The notes below the pieces were generated by a model. It saw only the letters and a list, made by a program, of their open reading frames with translations. It was not told the origin of the DNA and did not search any database. A stretch of DNA of 64,000 nucleotides from Alitta virens. Lineage: Eukaryota > Annelida > Polychaeta > Phyllodocida > Nereididae. A program made the translations under genes and the position numbers. The stretch covers positions 26,792,145-26,856,144 of the forward strand of contig OW028574.1 of assembly GCA_932294295.1 (NCBI GenBank). The letters run 5' to 3'. Below are positions 40,301-51,549 of this stretch, one piece after another; within the stretch, counting starts at the first letter, position 1, and every line of letters begins with the position of its first letter.

Positions 40301-41175
40301 TAATGTTGTTGATAGCTTAATGTTGACAGCTTAATGTTGACAGCTTAATGTTGTTGACAGCTTAATGTTTACAGCTTAATGTTGACAGCTTAATGTTGAC
40401 AGCTTAATGTTGACAGCTTATTGTTGACAGCGTATTGTTGACAGCTTAATGTTGACAGCTTAGTGTTGACAGCCTAATGTTGACAGCCTAATGTTGACAG
40501 CTTAATGTTGACAGCTTAATGTTGACAGCTTAATGTTGACAGCTTAATGCTGACAGCTTAATGTTGACAGCCTATTGTTGACAGCTTAATGTTGTTGAGA
40601 GCTTAATGTTGACAGCTTAATGTTGACAGCTTAATGTTGACAGCTTAATGTTGTTAACTGTTAATGTTGTTAACTGTTAATGTTGTTAACTGTTAATGTT
40701 GTTAATTGTTAATGTTGTTAACTGTTAATGTTGTTAACTGTTAATGTTGTAAACTGTTAATGTTGTAAACTGTTAATGTTGTTAACTGTTAATGTTGTTA
40801 ACTGTTAATGTTGCCAGCTTAATGTTGTTGCCAGCTTAATGTTGTTGACAGCTTAATGTTGACAGCCTAATGTTGTTGACGGTTAATTTTGACAACTTAA
40901 TTTTCACAACTTAATGTTGACAGCTCAATGTTGACAGCTTAATGTTGTTGACAGCTTAATGTTGTTGATAGCTTAATGTTGTTGATAGCTTAATGTTGAC
41001 AGCTTATTGTTGACAGCTTAATGTTGACAGCTTAATGTTGACAGCTTAATGTTGACAGCCTAATGTTGACAGCCTAAAGTTGACAGCTTAATGTTGACAG
41101 GCTAATGTTGACAGCTTAATGTTGACAGCTTAATGTTGACAGCTTAATGTTGACAGCTTAATGTTGACAGCTTAA
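36400..41175 (+). repeat. Segmental copy A2
   Basis: The partner of 25,650-30,450 (offset about 10.75 kb). It carries AGCTTGTTG near 38,981 and CCTAACGTTG at 39,382, both missing from copy A1. The left part overlaps the 947-bp duplication. The right edge is near 41,175, where the sequence returns to the 16-mer run equivalent to about 39.2 kb and begins a tandem copy. Confidence 0.76.
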
Positions 41176-43140
41176 TGTTGTTAACTGTTAATGTTGTTAA
41201 CTGTTAATGTTGTTAACTGTTAATGTTGTTAACTGTTAATGTTGTAAACTGTTAATGTTGTTAACTGTTAATGTTGTTAACTGTTAATGTTGTTAACTGT
41301 TAATGTTGCCAGCTTAATGTTGTTGACAGCTTAATGTTGACAGCCTAACGTTGTTGACGGTTAATTTTGACAACTTAATTTTCACAACTTAATGTTGACA
41401 GCTCAATGTTGACAGCTTAATGTTGTTGACAGCTTAATGTTGTTGATAGCTTAATGTTGTTGACAGCTTAATGTTGACAGCTTAATGTTGACAGCTTAAT
41501 GTTGACAGCTTAATGTTGACAGCTTAATGTTGACAGCCTAATGTTGACAGCCTAAAGTTGACAGCTTAATGTTGACAGCTTAATGTTGACAGCTTAATGT
41601 TGACAACTTATTGTTGACAGCTTAATGTTGACAGCTTATTGTTGACAGCTTAATGTTGACAGCTTAATGTTGACAGCTTAATGTTGACAGCCTAATGTTG
41701 ACAGCCTAAAGTTGACAGCTTAATGTTGACAGCTTAATGTTGACAGCTTAATGTTGACAACTTATTGTTGACAGCTTAATGTTGACAGCTTAATGTTGAC
41801 AGCCTAATGTTGACAGGCTAATGTTGACAGCTTAATGTTGACAGCTTAATGTTGACAGCTTAATGTTGACAGCTTAATGTTGACAGCTTAATGTTGACAG
41901 CTTAATGTTGTTAACTGTTAATGTTGTTAACTGTTAATGTTGTAAACTGTTAATGTTGCCAGCTTATTGTTGTTGACAGCTTAATGTTGTTGATAGCTTA
42001 ATGTTGACAGCCTAATATTGACAGGCTAATGTTGACAGCTTAGTGTTGACAGCTTAATGTTGACAGCTTAATGTTGACAGCTTAATGTTGACAGCTTAAT
42101 GTTGACAGCTTAATGTTGACAGCTTAATGTTGACAGCTTAATGTTGACAGCTTAATGTTGACAGCTTAATGTTGACAGCTTAATGGTGACAGCTTAATGG
42201 TGACAGCTTAATGGTGACAGCTTAATGTTGTTGATAGCTTAATGTTGTTGATAGCTTAATGTTGACAGCATAATGTTGTTGACAGCTTAATGTTGTTGAT
42301 AGCTTAATGTTGTTGATAGCTTAATGTTGACAGCTTAATGTTGACAGCTTAATGTTGTTGACAGCTTAATGTTTACAGCTTAATGTTGACAGCTTAATGT
42401 TGACAGCTTAATGTTGACAGCTTATTGTTGACAGCGTATTGTTGACAGCTTAATGTTGACAGCTTAGTGTTGACAGCCTAATGTTGACAGCCTAATGTTG
42501 ACAGCTTAATGTTGACAGCTTAATGTTGACAGCTTAATGTTGACAGCTTAATGCTGACAGCTTAATGTTGACAGCCTATTGTTGACAGCTTAATGTTGTT
42601 GAGAGCTTAATGTTGACAGCTTAATGTTGACAGCTTAATGTTGACAGCTTAATGTTGTTAACTGTTAATGTTGTTAACTGTTAATGTTGTTAACTGTTAA
42701 TGTTGTTAATTGTTAATGTTGTTAACTGTTAATGTTGTTAACTGTTAATGTTGTAAACTGTTAATGTTGTAAACTGTTAATGTTGTTAACTGTTAATGTT
42801 GTTAACTGTTAATGTTGCCAGCTTAATGTTGTTGCCAGCTTAATGTTGTTGACAGCTTAATGTTGACAGCCTAATGTTGTTGACGGTTAATTTTGACAAC
42901 TTAATTTTCACAACTTAATGTTGACAGCTCAATGTTGACAGCTTAATGTTGTTGACAGCTTAATGTTGTTGATAGCTTAATGTTGTTGATAGCTTAATGT
43001 TGACAGCTTATTGTTGACAGCTTAATGTTGACAGCTTAATGTTGACAGCTTAATGTTGACAGCCTAATGTTGACAGCCTAAAGTTGACAGCTTAATGTTG
43101 ACAGGCTAATGTTGACAGCTTAATGTTGACAGCTTAATGT
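39210..43140 (+). repeat. Tandem duplication, about 2.0-kb unit
   Basis: The segments at about 39,210-41,175 and 41,176-43,140 are adjacent copies. CCTAACGTTG occurs at 39,382 and 41,344 (1,962 bp) and GTTTACAGC at 40,367 and 42,371 (2,004 bp). The 42-bp growth equals three 14-bp units. A third relative lies at about 45.0-47.0 kb, with CCTAACGTTG at 45,196 and GTTTACAGC at 46,195. CCTAACG is confined to these three copies, so they share an ancestor not shared with 28.6 kb. Confidence 0.8.
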
Positions 43141-43999
43141 TGACAGCTTAATGTTGACAGCTTAATGTTGACAGCTTAATGTTGACAGCTTAATGTTGAC
43201 AGCTTAATGTTGACAGCTTAATGTTGTTAACTGTTAATGTTGTTAACTGTTAATGTTGTAAACTGTTAATGTTGCCAGCTTATTGTTGTTGACAGCTTAA
43301 TGTTGTTGATAGCTTAATGTTGACAGCTTAATGTTGACAGCTTAATGTTGTTGACAGCCTAATTTTGTTGACAGCTTAATGTTGACAGCTTAATGTTGAC
43401 AGCTTAATGTTGACAGCTTAATGTTGACAGCTTAATGTTGACAGCTTAATGTTGACAGCTTAATGTTGACAGCTTAATGTTGACAGCTTAATGTTGTTAA
43501 CTGTTAATGTTGTAAACTGCTAATGTTGCCAGCTTATTGTTGTTGACAGCTTAATGTTGTTGATAGCTTAATGTTGACAGCTTAATGTTGTTGACAGCTT
43601 AATTTTGTTGACAGCTTAATGTTGACAGCTTAATGTTGACAGCTTAATGTTGACAGCTTAATGTTGACAGCTTAATGTTGACAGCTTAATGTTGACAGCT
43701 TAATGTTAACAGCTTAATGTTGACAGCTTAATGTTGACAGCTTTATGTTGACAGCTTAATGTTGACAGCTTAATGTTGACAGCTTAATGTTGACAGCCTA
43801 AAGTTGACAGCCTAATGTTGACAGCTTAATGTTGTTGACGGTTAATTTTGACAGCTTAATGTTGTTGACAGCTTAATGTTGTTGCCAGCTTAATGTTGTT
43901 GACAGCTTAATGTTGACAGCTTAATGTTGACAGCTTAATGTTGACAGCTTAATGTTGACAGCTTAATGTTGACAGCTTATTGTTGACAGCTTATTGTTG

Positions 44000-46900
44000 A
44001 CAGCTTAATGTTGCCAGCTTAATGTTGTTGACAGCTCAATGTTGACAGCTTAATGTTGTTGACAGCTTAATGTTGTTGATAGCTTAATGTTGTTGATAGC
44101 TTAATGTTGACAGCTTAATGTTGTTAACTGTTAATGTTGTTAACTGTTAATGTTGTTAACTGTTAATATTGTAAACTGTTAATGTTGTTAACTGTTAATG
44201 TTGTTAACTGTTAATGTTGTTAACTGTTAATGTTGTTAACTGTTAATGTTGCCAGCTTAATGTTGTTACCAGCTTAATGTTGTTGACAGCTTAATGTTGA
44301 CATCCTAATGTTGTTGACGGTTAATTTTGACAACTTAATTTTCACAACTTAATGTTGACAGCTTAATGTTGACAGCTTAATGTTGTTGACAGCTTAATGT
44401 TGTTGATAGCTTAATGTTGTTGATAGCTTAATGTTGACAGCTTAATGTTGACAGCTTAATGTTGACAGCTTAATGTTGTTGACAGCTTAATGTTGACAGC
44501 TTAATGTTGACAGCTTAATGTTGACAGCTTAATGTTGACAGCTTATTGTTGACAGCTTAATGTTGACAGCTTAATGTTGACAGCTTAATGTTGACAGCCT
44601 AATGTTGACAGCCTAAGGTTGACAGCTTAAGGTTGACAGCTTAATGTTGACAGCTTAATGTTGACAACTTATTGTTGACAGCTTAATGTTGACAGCTTAA
44701 TGTTGACAGCCTAATGTTGACAGGCTAATGTTGACAGCTTAATGTTGACAGCTTAATGTTGACAGCTTATTGTTGACAGCTTATTGTTGACAGCTTAATG
44801 TTGACAGCTTAGTGTTGACAGCCTAATGTTGACAGCCTAATGTTGACAGCTTAATGTTGACAGCTTAATGTTGACAGCTTAATGTTGACAGCTTAATGTT
44901 GACAGCTTAATGTTGACAGCCTATTGTTGACAGCCTATTGTTGACAGCTTAATGTTGTTGAAAGCTTAATGTTGACAGCTTAATGTTGACAGCTTAATGT
45001 TGACAGCTTAATGTTGTTAACTGTTAATGTTGTTAACTGTTAATGTTGTTAACTGTTAATGTTGTTAACTGTTAATGTTGTAAACTGTTAATGTTGTTAA
45101 CTGTTAATGTTGTTAACTGTTAATGTTGTTAACTGTTAATGTTGTTAACTGTTAATGTTGCCAGCTTAATGTTGTTGACAGCTTAATGTTGACAGCCTAA
45201 CGTTGTTGACGGTTAATTTTGACAACTTAATTTTCACAACTTAATGTTGACAGCTCAATGTTGACAGCTTAATGTTGTTGACAGCTTAATGTTGTTGATA
45301 GCTTAATGTTGTTGACAGCTTAATGTTGACAGCTTAATGTTGACAGCTTAATGTTGACAGCTTAATGTTGACAGCTTAATGTTGACAGCCTAATGTTGAC
45401 AGCCTAAAGTTGACAGCTTAATGTTGACAGCTTAATGTTGACAGCTTAATGTTGACAACTTATTGTTGACAGCTTAATGTTGACAGCTTATTGTTGACAG
45501 CTTAATGTTGACAGCTTAATGTTGACAGCTTAATGTTGACAGCCTAATGTTGACAGCCTAAAGTTGACAGCTTAATGTTGACAGCTTAATGTTGACAGCT
45601 TAATGTTGACAACTTATTGTTGACAGCTTAATGTTGACAGCTTAATGTTGACAGCCTAATGTTGACAGGCTAATGTTGACAGCTTAATGTTGACAGCTTA
45701 ATGTTGACAGCTTAATGTTGACAGCTTAATGTTGACAGCTTAATGTTGACAGCTTAATGTTGTTAACTGTTAATGTTGTTAACTGTTAATGTTGTAAACT
45801 GTTAATGTTGCCAGCTTATTGTTGTTGACAGCTTAATGTTGTTGATAGCTTAATGTTGACAGCCTAATATTGACAGGCTAATGTTGACAGCTTAGTGTTG
45901 ACAGCTTAATGTTGACAGCTTAATGTTGACAGCTTAATGTTGACAGCTTAATGTTGACAGCTTAATGTTGACAGCTTAATGTTGACAGCTTAATGTTGAC
46001 AGCTTAATGGTGACAGCTTAATGGTGACAGCTTAATGGTGACAGCTTAATGTTGTTGATAGCTTAATGTTGTTGATAGCTTAATGTTGACAGCATAATGT
46101 TGTTGACAGCTTAATGTTGTTGATAGCTTAATGTTGTTGATAGCTTAATGTTGACAGCTTAATGTTGACAGCTTAATGTTGTTGACAGCTTAATGTTTAC
46201 AGCTTAATGTTGACAGCTTAATGTTGACAGCTTAATGTTGACAGCTTATTGTTGACAGCGTATTGTTGACAGCTTAATGTTGACAGCTTAGTGTTGACAG
46301 CCTAATGTTGACAGCCTAATGTTGACAGCTTAATGTTGACAGCTTAATGTTGACAGCTTAATGTTGACAGCTTAATGCTGACAGCTTAATGTTGACAGCC
46401 TATTGTTGACAGCTTAATGTTGTTGAGAGCTTAATGTTGACAGCTTAATGTTGACAGCTTAATGTTGACAGCTTAATGTTGTTAACTGTTAATGTTGTTA
46501 ACTGTTAATGTTGTTAACTGTTAATGTTGTTAATTGTTAATGTTGTTAACTGTTAATGTTGTTAACTGTTAATGTTGTAAACTGTTAATGTTGTAAACTG
46601 TTAATGTTGTTAACTGTTAATGTTGTTAACTGTTAATGTTGCCAGCTTAATGTTGTTGCCAGCTTAATGTTGTTGACAGCTTAATGTTGACAGCCTAATG
46701 TTGTTGACGGTTAATTTTGACAACTTAATTTTCACAACTTAATGTTGACAGCTCAATGTTGACAGCTTAATGTTGTTGACAGCTTAATGTTGTTGATAGC
46801 TTAATGTTGTTGATAGCTTAATGTTGACAGCTTATTGTTGACAGCTTAATGTTGACAGCTTAATGTTGACAGCTTAATGTTGACAGCCTAATGTTGACAG

Positions 46901-48520
46901 CCTAAAGTTGACAGCTTAATGTTGACAGGCTAATGTTGACAGCTTAATGTTGACAGCTTAATGTTGACAGCTTAATGTTGACAGCTTAATGTTGACAGCT
47001 TAATGTTGACAGCTTAATGTTGACAGCTTAATGTTGACAGCTTAATGTTGTTAACTGTTAATGTTGTTAACTGTTAATGTTGTAAACTGTTAATGTTGCC
47101 AGCTTATTGTTGTTGACAGCTTAATGTTGTTGATAGCTTAATGTTGACAGCTTAATGTTGACAGCTTAATGTTGTTGACAGCCTAATTTTGTTGACAGCT
47201 TAATGTTGACAGCTTAATGTTGACAGCTTAATGTTGACAGCTTAATGTTGACAGCTTAATGTTGACAGCTTAATGTTGACAGCTTAATGTTGACAGCTTA
47301 ATGTTGACAGCTTAATGTTGTTAACTGTTAATGTTGTAAACTGCTAATGTTGCCAGCTTATTGTTGTTGACAGCTTAATGTTGTTGATAGCTTAATGTTG
47401 ACAGCTTAATGTTGTTGACAGCTTAATTTTGTTGACAGCTTAATGTTGACAGCTTAATGTTGACAGCTTAATGTTGACAGCTTAATGTTGACAGCTTAAT
47501 GTTGACAGCTTAATGTTGACAGCTTAATGTTGACAGCTTAATGTTAACAGCTTAATGTTGACAGCTTAATGTTGACAGCTTTATGTTGACAGCTTAATGT
47601 TGACAGCTTAATGTTGACAGCTTAATGTTGACAGCCTAAAGTTGACAGCCTAATGTTGACAGCTTAATGTTGTTGACGGTTAATTTTGACAGCTTAATGT
47701 TGTTGACAGCTTAATGTTGTTGCCAGCTTAATGTTGTTGACAGCTTAATGTTGACAGCCTAATATTGTTGACAGTTAATTTTGACAGCTTAATGTTGTTG
47801 ACAGCTTAATGTTGTTGACAGCTTAATGTTGACAGCCTAAAGTTGACAGCCTAATGTTGACAGCTTAATGTTGTTGACGGTTAATTTTGACAGCTTAATG
47901 TTGTTGACAGCTTAATGTTGTTGCCAGCTTAATGTTGTTGACAGCTTAATGTTGACAGCTTAATGTTGTTGATAGCTTAATGTTGTTGATAGCTTAATGT
48001 TGACAGCTTAATGTTGACAGCTTAATGTTGTTGACAGCTTAATGTTGACAGCTTAATGTTGACAGCTTAATGTTGACAGCTTAATGGTGACAGCTTAATG
48101 TTGTTGATAGCTTAATGTTGTTGATAGCTTAATGTTGACAGCATAATGTTGTTGACAGCTTAATGTTGTTGATAGCTTAATGTTGTTGATAGCTTAATGT
48201 TGACAGCTTAATGTTGACAGCTTAATGTTGTTGACAGCTTAATGTTGACAGCTTAATGTTGACAGCTTAATGTTGACAGCTTAATGTTGACAGCTTAATG
48301 TTGACAGCTTACTGTTGACAGCTTATTGTTGACAGCTTAATGTTGACAGCTTAGTGTTGACAGCCTAATGTTGACAGCCTAATGTTGACAGCTTAATGTT
48401 GACAGCTTAATGTTGACAGCTTAATGTTGACAGCTTAATGCTGACAGCTTAATGTTGACAGCCTATTGTTGACAGCTTAATGTTGTTGAAAGCTTAATGT
48501 TGACAGCTTAATGTTGACAG
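44000..48520 (+). repeat. Segmental copy B2
   Basis: The partner of 27,440-31,950 (offset about 16.56 kb) and partly of 38.2-41.1 kb. It carries CCTAACGTTG (45,196), which links it to 39.4 and 41.3 kb, but it continues through GACAGCTTTATG (about 47,575) and the GACGGTTAATTTT pairs (about 47,670 and 47,880) as 30.9-31.4 kb does. It therefore looks chimeric. A private doubling of GCCTATTGTTGACA lies near 44,925-44,945. Confidence 0.75.
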
Positions 48521-49980
48521 CTTAATGTTGACAGCTTAATGTTGTTAACTGTTAATGTTGTTAACTGTTAATGTTGTTTACTGTTAATGTTGTTAACTGT
48601 TAATGTTGTAAACTGTTAATGTTGTTAACTGTTAATGTTGTTAACTGTTAATGCTGTTAACTGGTAATGCTGTTAACTGTTAATGTTGCCAGCTTAATGT
48701 TGTTGCCAGCTTAATGTTGTTGACAGCTTAATGTTGACAGCCTAATGTTGTTGACGGTTAATTTTGACAACTTAATTTTCACAACTTAATGTTGACAGCT
48801 CAATGTTGACAGCTTAATGTTGTTGACAGCTTAATGTTGTTGATAGCTTATTGTTGTTGATAGCTTAATGTTGACAGCTTAATGTTGACAGCTTAATGTT
48901 GACAGCTTAATGTTGACAGCTTATTGTTGACAGCTTATTGTTGACAGCTTAATGTTGACAGCTTAATGTTGACAGCTTAATGTTGTTAACTGTTAATGTT
49001 GTTAACTGTTAATGTTGTTAACTGTTAATGTTGTTAACTGTTAATGTTGTTAACTGTTAATATTGTAAACTGTTAATGTTGTTAACTGTTAATGTTGTTA
49101 ACTGTTAATGTTGTTAACTGTTAATGTTGTTAACTGTTAATGTTGTTAACTGTTAATGTTGTTAACTGTTAATGTTGTTAACTGTTAATGTTGTTAACTG
49201 TTAATGTTGTTAACTGTTAATGTTGTTAACTGTTAATGTTGTTAACTGTTAATGTTGCCAGCTTAATGTTGTTGCCAGCTTAATGTTGTTGACAGCTCAA
49301 TGTTGACAGCTTAATGTTGTTGACAGCTTAATGTTGTTGATAGCTTAATGTTGTTGATAGCTTAATGTTGACAGCTTAATGTTGACAGCTTAATGTTGTT
49401 GACAGCTTAATGTTGACAGCTTAATGTTGACAGCTTAATGTTGACAGCTTAATGTTGACAGCTTATTGTTGACAGCTTAATGTTGACAGCTTAATGTTGA
49501 CAGCTTAATGTTGACAGCTTAATGTTGACAGCTTAATGTTGACAGCTTAATGTTGACAGCTTAATGTTGACAGCTTAATGTTGACAGCCTAAAGTTGACA
49601 GCCTAATGTTGACAGCTTAATGTTGTTGACGGTTAATTTTGACAGCTTAATGTTGTTGACAGCTTAATGTTGTTGCCAGCTTAATGTTGTTGACAGCTTA
49701 ATGTTGACAGCCTAATATTGTTGACAGTTAATTTTGACAGCTTAATGTTGTTGACAGCTTAATGTTGTTGACAGCTTAATGTTGACAGCCTAAAGTTGAC
49801 AGCCTAATGTTGACAGCTTAATGTTGTTGACGGTTAATTTTGACAGCTTAATGTTGTTGACAGCTTAATGTTGTTGCCAGCTTAATGTTGTTGACAGCTT
49901 AATGTTGACAGCCTAATATTGTTGACAGTTAATTTTGACAGCTTAATGTTGTTGACAGCATAATGTTGTTGACAGCTTAA
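47600..49980 (+). repeat. Terminal block like 18.4-20.9 kb
   Basis: The last ordered block before the array edge follows the marker order of the end of HOR copy 3: AGCTTTATG, AGCCTAAAG, GACGGTTAATTTT, single AATGGTGAC, AGCTTACTG, GTTGAAAGC, GCTGTTAAC doublet, GTTGCCAGC, the CACAAC module, an expanded 16-mer run, then two AGCCTAAAG/GACGGTTAATTTT modules (about 49,588 and 49,793). AGCCTAAAG at 20,500 and 49,588 are 29,088 bp apart. It carries private changes (GTTTACTG near 48,577, CTGGTAATG near 48,661). Confidence 0.7.
48985..49256 (+). repeat. Longest run of 16-bp GTTAAC units (17 units)
   Basis: An uninterrupted run of exactly 272 bp, or 17 units of GTTAACTGTTAATGTT, with one GTAAACTG unit in sixth place preceded by AATATT. 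Equivalent runs elsewhere have about 11-14 units with the GTAAAC unit at about the same place (for example 35,524-35,747 with 14). The extra units lie after the GTAAAC unit, so growth was one-sided. Each unit contains the palindrome GTTAAC. Confidence 0.88.
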
Positions 49981-50068
49981 TGTTGACAGCTTAATGTTGA
50001 CAGCTTAATGTTGACAGCTTAATGTTGACAGCTTAATGTTGACAGCTTAATGTTGACAGCTTAATGTT

Positions 50069-50153
50069 GTCGATAGCTTAATGTTGTCGATTGCTTAATG
50101 TTGTCGACTGCTTAATGTTGTCGACTGCTTAATGTTGTCGACTGCTTAATGTT
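50069..50153 (+). repeat. Edge-specific GTCGA units of the 14-bp family
   Basis: The final five units before the boundary are 17 bp each: GTCGATAGCTTAATGTT (50,069), GTCGATTGCTTAATGTT (50,086), then GTCGACTGCTTAATGTT three times (50,103, 50,120, 50,137). I saw the GTCGA start nowhere else in the array, where the equivalent unit starts GTTGA. They form a stepwise series GATAGC, GATTGC, GACTGC. Array-end units often diverge because they escape homogenisation. Confidence 0.93.
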
Positions 50154-50265
50154 AAATTTACAAGGGTACACAGCCATGTAGGAAGCGCATTTAGCAGTGA
50201 AATGCCATGGACAGTGCCGCTTAAGTAGGGAAGTTAGTCTGGATGTGCAGCGATAGCTTTGCTCG
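50154..50265 (+). repeat. Diverged first partial unit of the 278-bp array
   Basis: Starts at AAATTTACAAGGGTACACAGCC, against the usual AAATTATCAAGAGTACACAGCC, and spans 112 bp to the next unit start where normal units span 89. It has many private changes (AAGCGCATTTAGC for AAGTGCACTTAGC, CCATGGACAGTGCC for the usual CCAGACTCACAG) and about 23 extra bases around 50,240-50,264. Those extra bases include CGATAGCTT, which also occurs in the neighbouring GTCGATAGCTTAATG unit. It is an old edge unit or the scar of the junction event. Confidence 0.85.
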
Positions 50266-51377
50266 GTCCACTTAGCACAGCCAATGAGAGGAAGAGGACC
50301 AAGCGTGCATTATGATAGCCACGTGGGGCACTCGTGCGTAGCGGGGTCAAGGCCGTTGCAGAGAGCCAGGATGCTGACAAGAAAACAAACGACAACAACG
50401 CAACACAAAAGTGAAATACTCTCGTCAGGGAACGACGTGGCACAGTTAAATTATCAAGAGTACACAAAAATGTAGGAAGTGCACTTAGCAGTGAGATGCC
50501 AGACTCACAGGCCGCGCCGATGAAGTAGTAAGTTAGGTCCACTTAGCACAGCCAATGAGAGGCAGAGGACGAAGCGTGCAATATGATAGCCACGTGGGGC
50601 ACTCGTGCGTAGCGGTATCAAGGCCATTGTAGAGGGCCAGGATGCTGACAAGAAAACTAACGACAACAACGCGACACCAAAGTGAAACACTCTATAGTAG
50701 CGTCAGGGAACGACTTGACACAGTTAAATTATCAAGAGTTCACAGCCATGTAGGAAGTGCACTGAGCAGTGAGATGCAAGACTCACAGACCGCGCCGATG
50801 AAGTAGTAAGTTAGGTCCACTTAGCACAGCCAATGAGAGACAGAGGACGAAGCGTGCAGTATGATAGCTACGTGGGGCACTCGTGCGTTGCGGGGTCAAG
50901 GCCGATGTAGAGGGCCAGGATGCTGACAAGAAAACCAACGACAACAACGCAACACTAAAGTGAAATACTCTATAATAGCCTTATAGAATGACGTGGCACA
51001 GTTAAATTATCAAGAGTACACAGCCATGTAAGAAGTGCACTAAGCAGTGAGATGCCAGACTCACAGACCGCGCCGATTAAGTAGTAAGGTAGGTCCACTT
51101 GGCACAGCCAATGAGAGGCAGAGGACGAAGCGTGCATTATGATAGCCACGTGGGGCACTCGTGCGTAGCGGGGTCAAGGCCGTTGCAGAGAGCCAGGATG
51201 CTGACAAGAAAACAAACGACAACAACGCAACACCGAAGTGAAATACTCTATAGTAGCGTCAGGGAACGACGTGGCACAGTTAAATTATCAAGAGTACACA
51301 AAAATGTAGGAAGTGCACTTAGCAGTGAGATGCCAGACTCACAGGCCGCGCCAATGAAGTAGTAAGTAAGGTCCACT

Positions 51378-51541
51378 TAGCACAGCCAATGAGAGGCAGA
51401 GGGCGAAGCGTGCATTATGATAGCTACGTGCGGCACTCGTGCGTTGCGGGGTCAAGGCCGTTGTAGAGGGCCAGGATGCTGACAAGAAAACTAACGACAA
51501 CAACGCAACACCGAAGTTAAATACTCTATAATAGCCTTTTG
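51378..51541 (+). promoter_or_regulatory. Possible degenerate Pol III A/B boxes in the 278-bp monomer
   Basis: TAGCACAGCCA (51,378-51,388) matches 10 of 11 positions of the A-box pattern TRGYNNARNNG. GGGTCAAGGCC (51,449-51,459) matches 9 of 11 positions of the B box GGTTCRANTCC. They are about 71 bp apart in the right order, and TTTT, a Pol III stop, follows at 51,537-51,540. The same pieces are present in most monomers, but TTTT is found only in the GCCTTTT subtypes. The satellite could descend from a tRNA-derived SINE, or this could be chance. No transcript is shown by the sequence. Confidence 0.2.
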
Positions 51542-51549
51542 GAACGAAG
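51533..51549 (-). other. CENP-B-box-like 17-mer in one monomer subtype
   Basis: On the minus strand this reads CTTCGTTCCAAAAGGCT. Against the canonical mammalian CENP-B box (CTTCGTTGGAAACGGGA) 12 of 17 bases agree. Of the nine bases needed for binding (TTCG, A, CGGG) seven agree; two of CGGG are changed. Exact copies lie at 54,280, 55,669, 56,778, 58,009, 60,078 and 62,280, with a one-base variant at 53,324. Only the GCCTTTTGGAACGAAG subtype has it. The resemblance may be chance, and the two core mismatches argue against binding by a mammalian-type CENP-B. Confidence 0.3.

Larger units (their letters stand above)
1..50153 (+). repeat. 14-bp-family satellite array (14/16/17-bp units)
   Basis: A continuous head-to-tail array with no unrelated insert. 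The commonest unit is GACAGCTTAATGTT (14 bp). Other units are GTTAACTGTTAATGTT and GTAAACTGTTAATGTT (16 bp), GTTGACAGCTTAATGTT, GTTGATAGCTTAATGTT and GTTGCCAGCTTAATGTT (17 bp), and GCCAGCTTAATGTT (14 bp). Point variants include AGCCTAATG, AGGCTAATG, AGCTTATTG, AGCCTAAAG, AGCTTAGTG and AATGGTGAC. Almost every unit carries TTAA, and a 14-bp step shifts reading frame, so stops fall in all frames on both strands; the region is non-coding. It is about 36 percent GC in the 14-mer and 25 percent in the 16-mer. By length it holds roughly 3,300 units. Satellite identity is certain; the family name, chromosomal position and species are unknown. The array runs off the left edge of the window. Confidence 0.98.

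Noticed and set aside
1..50153. TTGACA hexamers every 14 bp, identical to the bacterial -35 box
   Set aside because: The hexamer is simply part of the repeat unit. There is no spaced -10 element ahead of a gene and no gene in the array.
1..50153. Possible CRISPR array, because short repeats are regularly spaced
   Set aside because: Units are contiguous with no unique spacers between them, and no cas genes are present.
1..50153. Telomeric repeat
   Set aside because: None of the common telomere units (TTAGGG, TTAGG, TTTAGGG, TTAGGC) form runs here; GTTAAC and GACAGCTTAATG do not match them.
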